A stretch of DNA of 64,000 bases from Oerskovia douganii (GCF_015142735.1 NZ_JACSPN010000004.1:3209-67208), one strand, 5' to 3'. Shown: positions 41,104-50,952, counted from the first letter of the stretch. Made by a program: numbers and translations. The notes: a model not told the origin generated them from the sequence alone.

Positions 41104-41574
41104 TCAGTTCTCCTCGGTGGTCGGCCGGGTAGTTTCGTGGTCCGCCTCGGGAGGGGGGGCCGGGGCAGGGTCGCGGGGGGCTGCGAAGACCCAGTGGCGG
41201 TACGCGAGATAGTTCCAGAACGTCTGGGCCACCGTCACGACGATCTTGCCCGCGGCGAAGCCCCAGCCCATCCGCTCGAAGGCCTCGACGAACACGATGT
41301 TCACGAGCGAGTTGACGGCGAGAAGCATGCAGTAGCGCAGGAGGGCCCGACCGGTCGGTGTCTGACCACCGAAGGCGAACCGTCGTTGCAGAGTGAAGTT
41401 GAACGCGAAGCTTCCCCAGAACCCGCAGGCGGTCGCGAGCCACAGCGGCGCTCCGAACCCACGGTAGAACAGCGTCAGCAGCCCCAGGTCGAGGAGCAGC
41501 GCCGACCCGCCGACCAGGAGGTACCGCGTCGCGGAGTGGTCGAGGACTCGCCGCACACCGGACTGACGTGCCAT
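41104..41574 (-). CDS. GtrA-family membrane protein (polyprenyl-P-sugar flippase candidate)
   Basis: The 156-residue protein has four membrane helices with the family's 'RYLLVGGSALLLDLGLLTLFY', 'FGSFAFNFTLQRRFAF'-like segment and 'AQTFWNYLAYRHWVF' closing motif. GtrA proteins are thought to move polyprenyl-phosphate-linked sugars across the membrane. ATG at 41574; it opens the operon that runs down to 36437 and is divergent from the SpoIID gene across 140 bases. A short acidic/proline tail follows the last helix. Confidence 0.9.
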   Translation of the reverse strand: MARQSGVRRVLDHSATRYLLVGGSALLLDLGLLTLFYRGFGAPLWLATACGFWGSFAFNFTLQRRFAFGGQTPTGRALLRYCMLLAVNSLVNIVFVEAFERMGWGFAAGKIVVTVAQTFWNYLAYRHWVFAAPRDPAPAPPPEADHETTRPTTEEN

Positions 41575-41714
41575 CTGTTCGCATACCTCTCTATGGCTAC
41601 CTTGGTCGCCCGCACCCACCGCTCCGTGCGCAACGCCCGGGCAAGAGTACTCGTTCCCTGCGGTCGTCCAAGCACCGACGTAGCCTGAAGTCGGACCAAA
41701 TCGAGGAGTCTCGC

Positions 41715-43718
41715 ATGATATCGATACCCCGTCTGCCCGCAGTGGCGACGTGCCTCACCCTGGCGCTCACGCTGGCGGTGGGCCATGCCCCGCAGGCGAC
41801 GGCCGCACCCGTGTCGACGGTCGAGCGCGTCACCCTCCCCGGCACCGGGACGATCACGATCGCCGGGCGCGGGTACGGCCACGGGCGGGGCATGTCGCAG
41901 TACGGAGCCCGTGCCGCGGCCAGCCAGGGGGTGGGGTACCAGCAGATCCTCGACTTCTACTACCCGGGGACCACCTCCGTGGCCCAGGCCGACGAACCGA
42001 TCCGTGTGCTGATCTCGGCGGACTCGGACAACGACGTCAGGATCCTCGCGGTCCCGGGCATGACGGCCTCGGACAGCGTCAACCGCAACACCCCGATCGG
42101 CTTCCCGGGTCAGACGGTGACCCAGTGGCGCATCACCCGCAGCGGGTCCGGGCTGTACCTCGACGGGCTCGTCGGGGGCTCCTGGAAGAGATGGTCGCAG
42201 GGGGCCTCGCCCGGCTTCCTGAGCATCGCGGCCCCGTCCGGGTTCATCCGCCTCATCGGGCCGACCGGGACGCAGAAGGACTACCGGGGAACGGTCCGGG
42301 CGGTGATCGACGGCGCCTCACCGCGGATCAGGACCGTCAACGAGGTGCGCATGGACGACTACCTGCGTTCCGTGGTCCCGGCGGAGTCGCCGTCGTCCTG
42401 GCCCGCGGACGCGCTGCGCGCCCAGAGCGTCGCCGCCCGGACCTACGCGTCCTTCGAGCGGGCGCAGGCTCCCGGGGCCGCCTGGCACTCCTGCGACACG
42501 ACCCAGTGCCAGGTCTACGCCGGGCACAAGTCGTTCACCTCCGCCGGCGTCCAGACGGCGCTGCACGAGGCCGCGACGACCGACGCAGCGATCACGTCGA
42601 CGGCCAACCAGGTCCGCCACTCCGGCGGGCGTCCCGCCTTCACGCAGTTCAGCGCGTCGAACGGCGGCTGGACCGCCGCCGGGAGCCAGCCCTACCTCGT
42701 CGCACGAGCCGACCCGTGGGACGGTACGGGCAACCCCGTGCACCGGTGGTCGGTGAAGCTCACTGCTGCCCAGCTGCGCTCGGCGTTCCCGTCGGTCGGC
42801 ACGGTGCGGAGCATCACGGTCCAGTCACGCACGGGGAACGGCGAGTGGGGCGGGCGTGTCGAGCGCGTCGTCGTCGCAGGGTCGACGGGCTCGACGACCG
42901 TCACGGGGTCCGCCTTCCGATCTGCCCTGGGTCTGCGGAGCGACTGGTGGAAGCTCACCGCGTCGTCACGGATCGACTCCGACTTCACCGCCGACGGACG
43001 CCCCGACCTCCTCGCCCAGATCCCCGGCGGCGGCCTGCGGGCCTACGAGGGCAACGGGACGGGCGGGTTCCTCCGGCAGACGACCGTGGGGTCGGGCTGG
43101 TCCGGCATGCGCCTCGTGATCCGCGCCGGCGACCTCACGGGCAGCGGCAACCCGGACGTCCTCGCGGTCAGCGCTCAGGGGACCCTGTACCGGTACCCCT
43201 CCGACGGCGCAGGCCGTTTCGGCCCTCGCTCCGTCGTCGGCCCGGGGTGGAGCTCCATGTCGACGATCCTGGCTCCGGGGGACGTCGACCGCGACGGCGA
43301 CGCAGACCTCCTGGCGATCGACACCTCCGGGTCCATGTGGCTGTACCCCGGGAACGGCACGGGCGGGTTCGGGGCGCGACGCTTCGTCGGGCCGGGCTGG
43401 TCGAGCATGACCGCGGTCCTCGGCGCGGGCGACTGGAACGGTGACGGCACGGCGGACCTCCTGGCCCGGTCGCAGACCGGAGACCTCCTCCTCTACCGCG
43501 GCAACGGCACCGGCGGCTTCAGCCCGGTCCGCATCGGCAACGGCTGGAGCGGGATGCGCCTGCTCCTCCCGGTCGACGACTGGGACGGCGACGGCGTCCC
43601 GGACCTGCTCGCGTCGGACAGCACGGGCAGGATGTACCTCTACCCGTGGTCGGGAAGCTCGTTCCAGGCGCGTCGCCAGGTCGGCACGGGATGGAGCTCG
43701 ATCGAACGCATCTTCTGA
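41715..43718 (+). CDS. Secreted SpoIID/LytB-domain protein with FG-GAP repeats
   Basis: The 667-residue protein has a signal peptide (cleavage near residue 31), a SpoIID domain at about 45-420 with 'GRGYGHGRGMSQYGARAAA' and 'VRMDDYLRSVVPAESPSSWP' (Glu224 in the position of the SpoIID catalytic glutamate) and 'AQSVAARTYA', then about five FG-GAP/VCBS repeats of the 'GDWNGDGTADLLARS' type ('DxDxDG' calcium loops). SpoIID is a lytic transglycosylase on stripped peptidoglycan in endospore formers; related domains occur widely in non-sporulating actinobacteria. GAGGAG precedes the ATG. A predicted exported cell-wall remodelling enzyme. Confidence 0.9.
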   Translation: MISIPRLPAVATCLTLALTLAVGHAPQATAAPVSTVERVTLPGTGTITIAGRGYGHGRGMSQYGARAAASQGVGYQQILDFYYPGTTSVAQADEPIRVLISADSDNDVRILAVPGMTASDSVNRNTPIGFPGQTVTQWRITRSGSGLYLDGLVGGSWKRWSQGASPGFLSIAAPSGFIRLIGPTGTQKDYRGTVRAVIDGASPRIRTVNEVRMDDYLRSVVPAESPSSWPADALRAQSVAARTYASFERAQAPGAAWHSCDTTQCQVYAGHKSFTSAGVQTALHEAATTDAAITSTANQVRHSGGRPAFTQFSASNGGWTAAGSQPYLVARADPWDGTGNPVHRWSVKLTAAQLRSAFPSVGTVRSITVQSRTGNGEWGGRVERVVVAGSTGSTTVTGSAFRSALGLRSDWWKLTASSRIDSDFTADGRPDLLAQIPGGGLRAYEGNGTGGFLRQTTVGSGWSGMRLVIRAGDLTGSGNPDVLAVSAQGTLYRYPSDGAGRFGPRSVVGPGWSSMSTILAPGDVDRDGDADLLAIDTSGSMWLYPGNGTGGFGARRFVGPGWSSMTAVLGAGDWNGDGTADLLARSQTGDLLLYRGNGTGGFSPVRIGNGWSGMRLLLPVDDWDGDGVPDLLASDSTGRMYLYPWSGSSFQARRQVGTGWSSIERIF

Positions 43719-43730
43719 CGCGCACCCGGC

Positions 43731-45833
43731 TCAGATGCACACGGCGTTCTGGTCCTCGAGGGGTGCAGGGTCGAGCGACTGCCAGATGCCGGGCACGCCG
43801 GGGCGTCTCTCCTGGGACGCCGCGGCCTCGGCGAGCAGCGTCTCGCTGCCCGGGACGCGGTCCCAGTCGATCTCGTAGACCCGCGCCACCTCGTTCTCGG
43901 CGACCTTCTCGAGGGCCTCGACCTGGTCGAGGTCCTCGAGGCCCGCCGGACGAGGGAGATAGCCCCTGACCCGTCCGTCGCTCACGTAGACGTGGGTGAT
44001 GCCCAGCTCGGCCGCGGCCTGCTGCACCTCGGGGTCGGTGTCGAACTGGTTGAAACGGTTGAGCAGCAGGAGCTGACGGTCCGTCGGGACGATCTCGAAG
44101 TGCCGGATCATGGGCATCCGGTCGGCGAGGGCGAACATCCAGACCGAACCGTCGCACGCGTCGTTGAGCACCTGTCCCTCGGGCGGCACGATCGCCGTCA
44201 AGGACTCCATCATCTGCCGCTCGGCCGCCGTCACGGTGCTTCCTTCCCGGTAGCCGCGCTGCAGGGTCCAGACGTTGCGCGCGACGTCGGCGCGCACCAC
44301 GAGGCTCAGCAGGAGGGCTGCCAGGACCGCCGACGCGACGACGCCCACCCTTCGGAACCTGGTCCCACGCCACGCCTGCACCACGGCGTCCGCGACCCGC
44401 TGACCGCCCATCCCGATCACGGGCACGGCGAGGAGCGTGGCGAACCCGACGAGTCGCCACGAGTCGTTGTAGACGAAGGCGGTCAACGAGGTGATGAGCT
44501 CCCCGTCCGACCCGGCGGTCATGGCCGCGACCGCGACCGCGACGAGGAAGGCGAACAGGTACCAGCGCACGCGGGCGGACCTGAGCATCGCGAAGCACCC
44601 CACGACGAGCAGGATCGCCCAGCCCCACTGCGCCATCGTGTTCCCGTGCGAGAGGAACAGGACCTCCCCGAACGCCTGCGGCACCGTCTCGTACGCGGGC
44701 CAGGTGATCTCCGACACCCGACCGGACTCCCGCAGCATCTCCAGGACGAGGGGACCTGCGAGCACCGCGGCGATCACCCCGATCGTCACGAGCCCCAGGC
44801 CACGCCGGGCGAAGGCCCGGGGTGTGGCAGGGACCGCCAGGGCGAACCACGCGACGAGCACGACGACCGCGACGACCGCGATGCTGGCGTGGGCCCCGAA
44901 CAGCCCGACGGCGCCGATCCCCGCCACGAGCCGCCAGCGCCACGCGAGGTGCTGGTCGGACCGGGCCGCCGCGACGACGAACGGGCCGAGCAGCGCCAGG
45001 CCCGCGACGAGAGGGATCAGCGGCCCGCGGAACAGCAGGTCGTAGGGGAAGGAGCTGAGCATGGTGGCCGCCAGCGCGGCGAGCGCGGTCGCCCCGCTGC
45101 GGCGCGTCAGGTGCCAGGTCAGCGCTGCCGCGGACAACGGGAGCTGCACCGCCACGATCATCATCTGGAACAGCCCCAGGAACTGCGGCACGGCGAGTCC
45201 CGAGCCGGGCCAGGCGAGCGCCGCGATGGCGTGGAAGGCGATCGGGTAGTTCCTGATCGGTGCGTCCTCGACGACGGTGTCGTAGTACGCGAAGTTCCCC
45301 GCGAGGGAGGTCGTCCACTCCTCGGCCTCCGCGATCAGGCGGATCATGTTGGCGTGCCACGGGATGTCCCAGTCCTGGTTCATGAGGACCAGGCCGTCGG
45401 TGCCCCGCCACCAGATCACGGCGCCGACCACGACCCCCAGGAGGACGCCGACCGCGACGACGGCGAGCGCCCTTCCTTCGAGGCGCGGTGTGCCGTCCCC
45501 TGGTTCGACGCCCGTCGTCCCCGACCCCGCGGCGGGGTCTGCCCGGTCTGCGACGGCCGGCGTCGAGCGCCGACGTCGTTCGAGAAGGAGACGCACTGCC
45601 AGCGTGATCGCCGCGAGGACGACGACGGCGACCGAGGCCCGGGCGAGGTTCCACGGCAGCCCGACGACCCCGGACCAGACGCCGACGGCGGTCAGCACCC
45701 CGACGCTGATGAGTGGTGCGACCCCGACGAGCGCGCGCCAGCCGAGGCCGAGGGCGGCCCCGACCAGGAGTCCTGGCCCCCACCAGAGCGCCAGGATCAG
45801 CGCGAGCCCAGGGATCAGTTCCATCACGTTCAC
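43731..45833 (-). CDS. DUF6541-family polytopic membrane protein (GT-C-like)
   Basis: The 700-residue protein has about 13 membrane helices and a soluble C-terminal domain. It shares with the 22492-24489 protein the outside-loop motif 'WDIPWHANMIRLI' (Asp156, His160, Asn162) and the C-terminal 'CDGSVWMFALADRMPM'. A lipid-donor glycosyltransferase acting outside the membrane is a reasonable inference from the D-xxx-H-x-N loop. A TAGGGT box lies about 57 bases upstream of GTG 45833; an ATG three codons later (45824) is an alternative start. It is convergent with the SpoIID gene (12-base gap). Confidence 0.78.
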   Translation of the reverse strand: MNVMELIPGLALILALWWGPGLLVGAALGLGWRALVGVAPLISVGVLTAVGVWSGVVGLPWNLARASVAVVVLAAITLAVRLLLERRRRSTPAVADRADPAAGSGTTGVEPGDGTPRLEGRALAVVAVGVLLGVVVGAVIWWRGTDGLVLMNQDWDIPWHANMIRLIAEAEEWTTSLAGNFAYYDTVVEDAPIRNYPIAFHAIAALAWPGSGLAVPQFLGLFQMMIVAVQLPLSAAALTWHLTRRSGATALAALAATMLSSFPYDLLFRGPLIPLVAGLALLGPFVVAAARSDQHLAWRWRLVAGIGAVGLFGAHASIAVVAVVVLVAWFALAVPATPRAFARRGLGLVTIGVIAAVLAGPLVLEMLRESGRVSEITWPAYETVPQAFGEVLFLSHGNTMAQWGWAILLVVGCFAMLRSARVRWYLFAFLVAVAVAAMTAGSDGELITSLTAFVYNDSWRLVGFATLLAVPVIGMGGQRVADAVVQAWRGTRFRRVGVVASAVLAALLLSLVVRADVARNVWTLQRGYREGSTVTAAERQMMESLTAIVPPEGQVLNDACDGSVWMFALADRMPMIRHFEIVPTDRQLLLLNRFNQFDTDPEVQQAAAELGITHVYVSDGRVRGYLPRPAGLEDLDQVEALEKVAENEVARVYEIDWDRVPGSETLLAEAAASQERRPGVPGIWQSLDPAPLEDQNAVCI

Positions 45834-45889
45834 CAGCGTTCCACCAGCCTTCGGACGTCAGAGCCCTCTGCGGCTCCGTGCAGTGAACG

Positions 45890-45895
45890 ACCCTA
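45890..45895 (-). promoter_or_regulatory. -10-like box (TAGGGT) for the DUF6541 gene
   Basis: TAGGGT sits just downstream of the terminator hairpin of the amidase gene and about 57 bases before the GTG at 45833, so the DUF6541 gene is its own transcription unit. Confidence 0.5.
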
Positions 45896-45920
45896 CGCGG
45901 TCCGCCCGACCGCACGAGCA

Positions 45921-45973
45921 CGACGGGACGGGCCGTCCGGCAGCGCGGAGGCTGCGGACGACCCGTCCCGTCG
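45921..45973 (-). terminator. Terminator hairpin after the amidase gene
   Basis: CGACGGGACGGGCCGTCCG (45921-45939) pairs with 45955-45973 with one mismatch in 19 positions; the stem continues with CAGC/GCTG past a single bulged G, leaving a six-base loop. It separates the amidase gene from the DUF6541 gene. Confidence 0.8.
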
Positions 45974-45991
45974 ACGGTCCCCCAGAGGCCG

Positions 45992-48925
45992 TCAGGAGGC
46001 CGTGGTCCCTGCGGGTACGCTCCCGAAGACACGGGACGACAGGAACCCCGACGCACCGTTCCCCGGGTAGAGGTAGACCTTCTGGTCGGCGCCCACCGCG
46101 AGGATGTCTGGCTTCCCGTCGCCGTCCGCGTCACCCGAGCCGACGATCGCCGAGAACGAGGCCCACCCCGTACCGATCAGTGTCGGCGCCCCGAGGGTCG
46201 CTCCCCCGTTCCCCCGACGCAGGTGCAGCCGTCCCGTCCCCCGTTCGCGCGTGACGAGGTCCGGTGCCATCGCTCCGGCCCACTGGCCGACGCTGACGAT
46301 CATGTCGACCGAGGAGGCACCCGACGCGAGCTGGAGCGGCACGCCGAACCCTCCCCTGCCGTCTCCCGGGTACAACCAGATGCGACCCGTCGACCGGTTG
46401 AGCGCGACCAGGCCGGGCACGCCCGTCCCGAGCCAGTCACCGGCGGCGACGACCTGGCTCATCACGTTCCAGCCGGTGCCGATCTGCCGCCCCGCCTTGT
46501 CGAACCCGCCCCCTGACAGCCCTGCGTGGAGGTAGAGGGCTCCGTTGGTCCGTCTCGTCAGCAGGTCGGGGCGCCCGTCGCCGTTCCAGTCCCCGGGTGC
46601 GATCGCCTCGGCGACCCCGGACGAGGAGATCCCCGTCGCGATCGTCCGGTCGATGGCCCCGCTCCCCTGGTAGACGTACCGGTAGAGAGCACCACCGGCC
46701 GCGATCGCGTAGAAGTCCTGCCCGGGTCCAGCACGCCCGGCGGCCAGGACAGCGGTGAACCCCTGCCACCCCGTGCCGATGCGCGACCGACCCAGGTAGC
46801 CCCCCGCTCCGTCCCCCGCGTAGGTCCACAGGTTGCCGGCCGAGTCCCGCACGGCGAGGTCCGCGTTCCCGTCGCCGTTGAGGTCTCCTGCTCCGATGAT
46901 CGCCGTCATGGCGTTCCACCCGGTACCCAGCGTGAGCACCTTGCCCGAGAACCCTCCCTTGCCGTCGCCGACGTAGGTGCGGAGGACGCCGTCCGCGCCC
47001 CTCGCGGCCAACGCCGGGCGTCCGTCGCGCAGGTCGCCCGCCATCGAGAGGGACGTCATGCCGTTCCACCCGACGCCGATCTTCCGTGCCGCGCCGAACC
47101 GCCCCTGGCCTGCCGACGGGTAGAGCCAGAGCGAACCGTCGCGGGCCTGCCTGGCCAGCAGGTCGGGCCTCCCGTCGCCGTTCCAGTCGTGCCCCCCGAT
47201 GATCAGGTTCATCGTCTGCCAGCCGGTGCCGATCACCCGCTTGGCACCCCAGCCCCCGGCGGCGGTCCCGGGGTACAGCCAGAGCCGGCCGTCCGTGCCG
47301 AGCAGCATGAGGTCGGGCACCTTGTCACCGTCCCAGTCACCGGGCGCGATGGTCTTGGGGCCGGTCCACCCGCTGCCGACGAGCGCGGCGGGGCGCCACC
47401 CCGAGGCGCTCGCGGTACCGAGCGACACGCCGGCCGCTCCGCGCAGCACGAGGTCCGGTGCCGAGCCTCCGGTCAGGTCGTGCGTCGGGCCGCGGTCGAG
47501 CACGGTCCCCTGGAGCGACGTCGCCGAGGCACGGATGCTCCCGAGCAGCGGGTAGAGGTACGCCCCCGGGCAGCTCGTCTGACCGACGTCGCGGTGCCCC
47601 ACGACGACCGGGCGCCGGACGCCACCGACCACCGCGGTCCCGTCGGGACGGACCCCGTGCAGGGCGAGCTTCCAGGCGACGACCCGGCTCACCGAGTTGA
47701 CGGCCGCCTGCGGGACCGCGACCTCCTGGTAGTTCCCGAGCACCGAGACTCCGAAGAGCTCGGAGTTGAAGCCCACGGCGTGCGCCCCGATCACCGCCCG
47801 GTCGATCCCGCCGCTGCGGCCCTCCCAGATCCCGCCGAACTTGTCGACCAGGAAGTTGTACCCGATGTCCCCCCAACCGCGCGACGACGCGTGATACGTG
47901 TAGATACCCCGCAGGATCGACGGCACGTTCGCAGCCGTGTAGTTGTTCGACCCGGCGGTGTGGTGGATCACGGCCCCCTTGACGACGCCGATCTGGGGCG
48001 TCCACTTCATGAGCGACTCGTCGGCACCCCACTGAGCGCGCGACCGGATCGCCGGGACGGGGGCGCTCACCGCTGAGGGGAGCGCAGCCGTCGCCGACAA
48101 CGCGGTCGTCGGCTCGGCGAGGTCCACCGCGGACGCGACGGACAGCGCGGACGCGTCGAGCGAGGAGACCGCGCCGGCCTCGGGGACCCCCGTCGTCGGA
48201 CGGTTCGCGACGAGCTGGACACCGCCGAGGTCGTCGACGTCGGCCGTACCGTCGGCCGTCCCACCGGCCGCGGACGCATCCGGCGCCCCGGAGGTGGTGT
48301 CGCTCCCCGGATCGATGATGACCAGCTCGGGGTTGACCGGGAGGTCGTCACCCACCCCACGGACGACCGCCTGGACCTCGTCGACGACGCCGACGAGCAG
48401 GGGCTCGGTGCCGTCGCGCGGTGCGGGCCCGTCCGTCGGGCCGGACGGCGCGGGCTCACCGGGCGCGCTCAGGCCCTCGAGCTCGAGCGGGACCCAGTCG
48501 CTCCACGTCTCGCCCTCGCGGGTACGGACCGCGACGTCGACTCCGTCCGGTGCCGTCCCTGCGTCCCAGGTGACCCCGACCGTCGCGTAGCCCGCACCCG
48601 GACCAGCGGCTGACAGCAGGGCGTCCTGGACGGCCAGAGCCCGCGCTCCGGGCGCTGCCGCCGCCGGTGGCACAGCCTGGGGCGTGCTCTCGTCGACCAG
48701 CGGGTCCGAGCTCGAGGCCGCCTGGTCGGCGATCTCGTCGGCCAGCGCGGGGTCCTCCTCCAGGGTGAACGTCGCCTCGGCCGCGGCGACGCCCGTGTCG
48801 TCGTCCACCGTGACCGCCGTGCCGACGCCCTGCTCGGTCGCCTGGACGGGCGCGACCGCAGCGACGCTGCTCAGCACGAGCACCGTCCCGAACGCCAGCC
48901 CTCTTCTGTCGCGTCGATTCCTCAT
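45992..48925 (-). CDS. Secreted PGRP-type N-acetylmuramoyl-L-alanine amidase with FG-GAP propeller
   Basis: The 977-residue protein has a signal peptide (about residues 1-30), a low-complexity/beta region to about 290, a PGRP/amidase-2 domain at about 293-468 ('VIHHTAGSNNYT', 'GDIGYNFLVDKFGGIWEGR', 'VVGHRDVGQTSCPG'; zinc ligands His321 or 322, His444 and Cys452 intact), then about ten FG-GAP repeats, several with full 'DWNGDGRPDLL' calcium loops. It would cut the bond between MurNAc and the stem peptide. The last domain may be a seven-bladed-propeller-type binding module. ATG at 48925 follows GAGGGG. It ends at a strong hairpin. Confidence 0.92.
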   Translation of the reverse strand: MRNRRDRRGLAFGTVLVLSSVAAVAPVQATEQGVGTAVTVDDDTGVAAAEATFTLEEDPALADEIADQAASSSDPLVDESTPQAVPPAAAAPGARALAVQDALLSAAGPGAGYATVGVTWDAGTAPDGVDVAVRTREGETWSDWVPLELEGLSAPGEPAPSGPTDGPAPRDGTEPLLVGVVDEVQAVVRGVGDDLPVNPELVIIDPGSDTTSGAPDASAAGGTADGTADVDDLGGVQLVANRPTTGVPEAGAVSSLDASALSVASAVDLAEPTTALSATAALPSAVSAPVPAIRSRAQWGADESLMKWTPQIGVVKGAVIHHTAGSNNYTAANVPSILRGIYTYHASSRGWGDIGYNFLVDKFGGIWEGRSGGIDRAVIGAHAVGFNSELFGVSVLGNYQEVAVPQAAVNSVSRVVAWKLALHGVRPDGTAVVGGVRRPVVVGHRDVGQTSCPGAYLYPLLGSIRASATSLQGTVLDRGPTHDLTGGSAPDLVLRGAAGVSLGTASASGWRPAALVGSGWTGPKTIAPGDWDGDKVPDLMLLGTDGRLWLYPGTAAGGWGAKRVIGTGWQTMNLIIGGHDWNGDGRPDLLARQARDGSLWLYPSAGQGRFGAARKIGVGWNGMTSLSMAGDLRDGRPALAARGADGVLRTYVGDGKGGFSGKVLTLGTGWNAMTAIIGAGDLNGDGNADLAVRDSAGNLWTYAGDGAGGYLGRSRIGTGWQGFTAVLAAGRAGPGQDFYAIAAGGALYRYVYQGSGAIDRTIATGISSSGVAEAIAPGDWNGDGRPDLLTRRTNGALYLHAGLSGGGFDKAGRQIGTGWNVMSQVVAAGDWLGTGVPGLVALNRSTGRIWLYPGDGRGGFGVPLQLASGASSVDMIVSVGQWAGAMAPDLVTRERGTGRLHLRRGNGGATLGAPTLIGTGWASFSAIVGSGDADGDGKPDILAVGADQKVYLYPGNGASGFLSSRVFGSVPAGTTAS

Positions 48926-49061
48926 GCCTGTCGCCCCTCGTCTCACGTCTTGGCGCGCACTCCGCTCACCGACCATACGTGGCCCTATGTGCGTCGGGGC
49001 GACGACAGCCCTCACGGTCCCCCGGGCGCGTCGCGACCATTCGGACGTTCCCGACGAAGAG

Positions 49062-49985
49062 TCAGGTGGTGACGGCGACGACCCCGGAGACGAGTCCGGC
49101 GACGAGGCCCGTGTCGGACATCACCGCCATCCCCAGCGCCACGACGGCGAGCAGCACCATCGGCCACCGGCCGAGACGCATGCCGCGCGCCAGCGCGAGC
49201 AGAGACGCCGCCCCGGCCCCGGCGAGCAGCGAACCGCTCACACCGAGGCACGCCACGAACACGGTGGCGGGCGGCAGCGACGTCCACGCGGCGTATCCCA
49301 GGTACGGGATCCAGGGGGACGACGCGAGGACGTAGAGCACGCCGAGCACGACGTGGACGGCGGGCAGGACCAGCCACCGTCGCCCGAGGACCAACCAGAC
49401 CACCCCGCACACGACCAGCGCACCACCGAGCCAGGCCGGGGGCAGCCGCAGCGCGGTACCGAGCAGGACCTCGCCGGCCGCCTGTGCAGGGGTCTCGGGC
49501 GTCGCCGGGCCAGGAGCACGCGACGCCACGCCGGACAGCACGACCGCGACGGCCACGGCCAGGGCAGGTCCCGCGACCAGCTCCACGACGCGTCGGGCAC
49601 CACGACGGGTCCGACCGTCGAGGAACAGCCCGACGGCCACGGGCAGGAAGGAGACGGCCACGACGTCCCGCGGCGCCAGGGTCGTCAGGGTCAGCCAGGG
49701 GTACCAACCGACCGCGAGGACCGCGAGCGTCGCCCACGCCTGGCTCCAGGGGTCGTCCCCGAGGAGTCGCCGCAGGACGAACCACTGCCCGACGGGCCAG
49801 ACGAGACAGACCGACAGCGCGACGATCACGAAGGTCGACGTCGGCAGGACCACCGCACCGGAGTCCTGGGCGGCCAGGAGCCGGACGAGCTGTGCCCCTG
49901 CCGTGACGACGACAGCGAGGGGCACCAGCGCACGACGCGCCGGGTGCCCCTCGCTCAGGACGTCAGAGCTCAACCGTGACGCCAC
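49062..49985 (-). CDS. Polytopic membrane protein of unknown function
   Basis: The 307-residue protein is almost entirely hydrophobic, with about eight membrane helices and short loops ('RRLLGDDPWSQAW', 'LTTLAPRDVVAVSFLP'). The 'TLAPRD' loop after a helix recalls multi-pass lipid-sugar enzymes but is too weak to assign a family. The GTG start at 49985 overlaps the wbpB-like gene by 23 bases, so it is co-translated with the diacetamido-sugar genes. It might be a membrane transferase or polymerase for that sugar; this is only contextual inference. Confidence 0.65.
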   Translation of the reverse strand: MASRLSSDVLSEGHPARRALVPLAVVVTAGAQLVRLLAAQDSGAVVLPTSTFVIVALSVCLVWPVGQWFVLRRLLGDDPWSQAWATLAVLAVGWYPWLTLTTLAPRDVVAVSFLPVAVGLFLDGRTRRGARRVVELVAGPALAVAVAVVLSGVASRAPGPATPETPAQAAGEVLLGTALRLPPAWLGGALVVCGVVWLVLGRRWLVLPAVHVVLGVLYVLASSPWIPYLGYAAWTSLPPATVFVACLGVSGSLLAGAGAASLLALARGMRLGRWPMVLLAVVALGMAVMSDTGLVAGLVSGVVAVTT

Positions 49986-50952
49986 GTGCCGCCGAGTCGA
50001 GGACTGCTTCGGCCACCCTCAGCGTCCGCAGCCCCTCCTCCATCGTGACCACGTCGTCGCTGACCCCGAGCACCGCGTCGCGGAACGCCTCGTGCTCGAC
50101 ACGCAGCGGCTCACGCTTGGCGATCGCGTAGCGGACGATGTCGCCCTCGGAGACACCGCGGAACGCGGTGATCGACTCCCACTCGGTCGGGATGACACCG
50201 TTGGCGTAGAACGTCAGGTCGGCGCTCGCGGTGTCCGCGACGTAGGCCCCGCGCTCGCCGGTCACCATCGTGAGCCGCTCCTTCATGGGAGAGAGCCAGT
50301 TCACGATGTGGTTGACGATCACGCCGTTCTGCAGCTGTCCCGTCGCGAGGACCATGTCCTCGTGCGGGCGGCCGCTCCGGTGAGCCGTCTTCGCCGTGAT
50401 CGACTGGTACGGGCTCTGCGCCACCCACGCGGTCAGGTCGATGTCGTGGGTCCCGAGGTCCTTGACCACGCCGACGTCGGCGATGCGCGCCGGGAACGGG
50501 CCCTGGCGACGGGTAGCGATCTGGTAGACCTCACCGAGCTCGCCGGCCTCCATGCGCCGACGCATCTCCTGCAGCGCAGGGTTGAAACGCTCGATGTGTC
50601 CGACGCACCCCACGAGACCGGCGTCCTTGAACGCCTGCGCGACGCGCGCGCCCGCCTCGCCGTTCTCGGCGATGGGCTTCTCGACCATGGTGTGGACCCC
50701 TGCGGCGGCGAGCGCGAGCCCGACCTCCTCGTGGAGCCGTGTCGGCACCGCGACGACCGCGATGTCGATCCGTGCGGCGATCAGCTCGTCGACGGTGCGC
50801 AGGAGCTCGAGGTCACCCGCGACGCCGTACGGGTCGCCGCCCGGGTCCGCGATCGCGACGAGGTCCACGCCGGGGAGCTCACGCAGCACGCGTGCGTGGT
50901 GGCGCCCCATCGCTCCGATACCGATGAGTCCGGCCCTGAGGTTCGCCATCAT
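49963..50952 (-). CDS. wbpB: Gfo/Idh/MocA oxidoreductase (WbpB/WlbA-like UDP-GlcNAcA 3-dehydrogenase)
   Basis: The 329-residue protein has an N-terminal Rossmann motif 'LIGIGAMGRHHARVL', the family 'VEKPIAEN' (Lys92), 'GHIERFNPAL' and 'VKDLGTHDIDL' that match WbpB/WlbA enzymes oxidising C3 of UDP-GlcNAc-uronic acid. Directly downstream partners in function, an aminotransferase (WbpE) and an acetyltransferase (WbpD), sit just upstream in the same operon with ATGA overlaps, which makes the assignment strong. The start is the first of two adjacent ATGs. Confidence 0.88.
   Translation of the reverse strand: MMANLRAGLIGIGAMGRHHARVLRELPGVDLVAIADPGGDPYGVAGDLELLRTVDELIAARIDIAVVAVPTRLHEEVGLALAAAGVHTMVEKPIAENGEAGARVAQAFKDAGLVGCVGHIERFNPALQEMRRRMEAGELGEVYQIATRRQGPFPARIADVGVVKDLGTHDIDLTAWVAQSPYQSITAKTAHRSGRPHEDMVLATGQLQNGVIVNHIVNWLSPMKERLTMVTGERGAYVADTASADLTFYANGVIPTEWESITAFRGVSEGDIVRYAIAKREPLRVEHEAFRDAVLGVSDDVVTMEEGLRTLRVAEAVLDSAARGVTVEL

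Noticed and set aside
41715-43718. The SpoIID domain as evidence of an endospore former
   Set aside because: GC content, gene order and whiB context are actinobacterial, and SpoIID/LytB domains occur in many non-sporulating bacteria.
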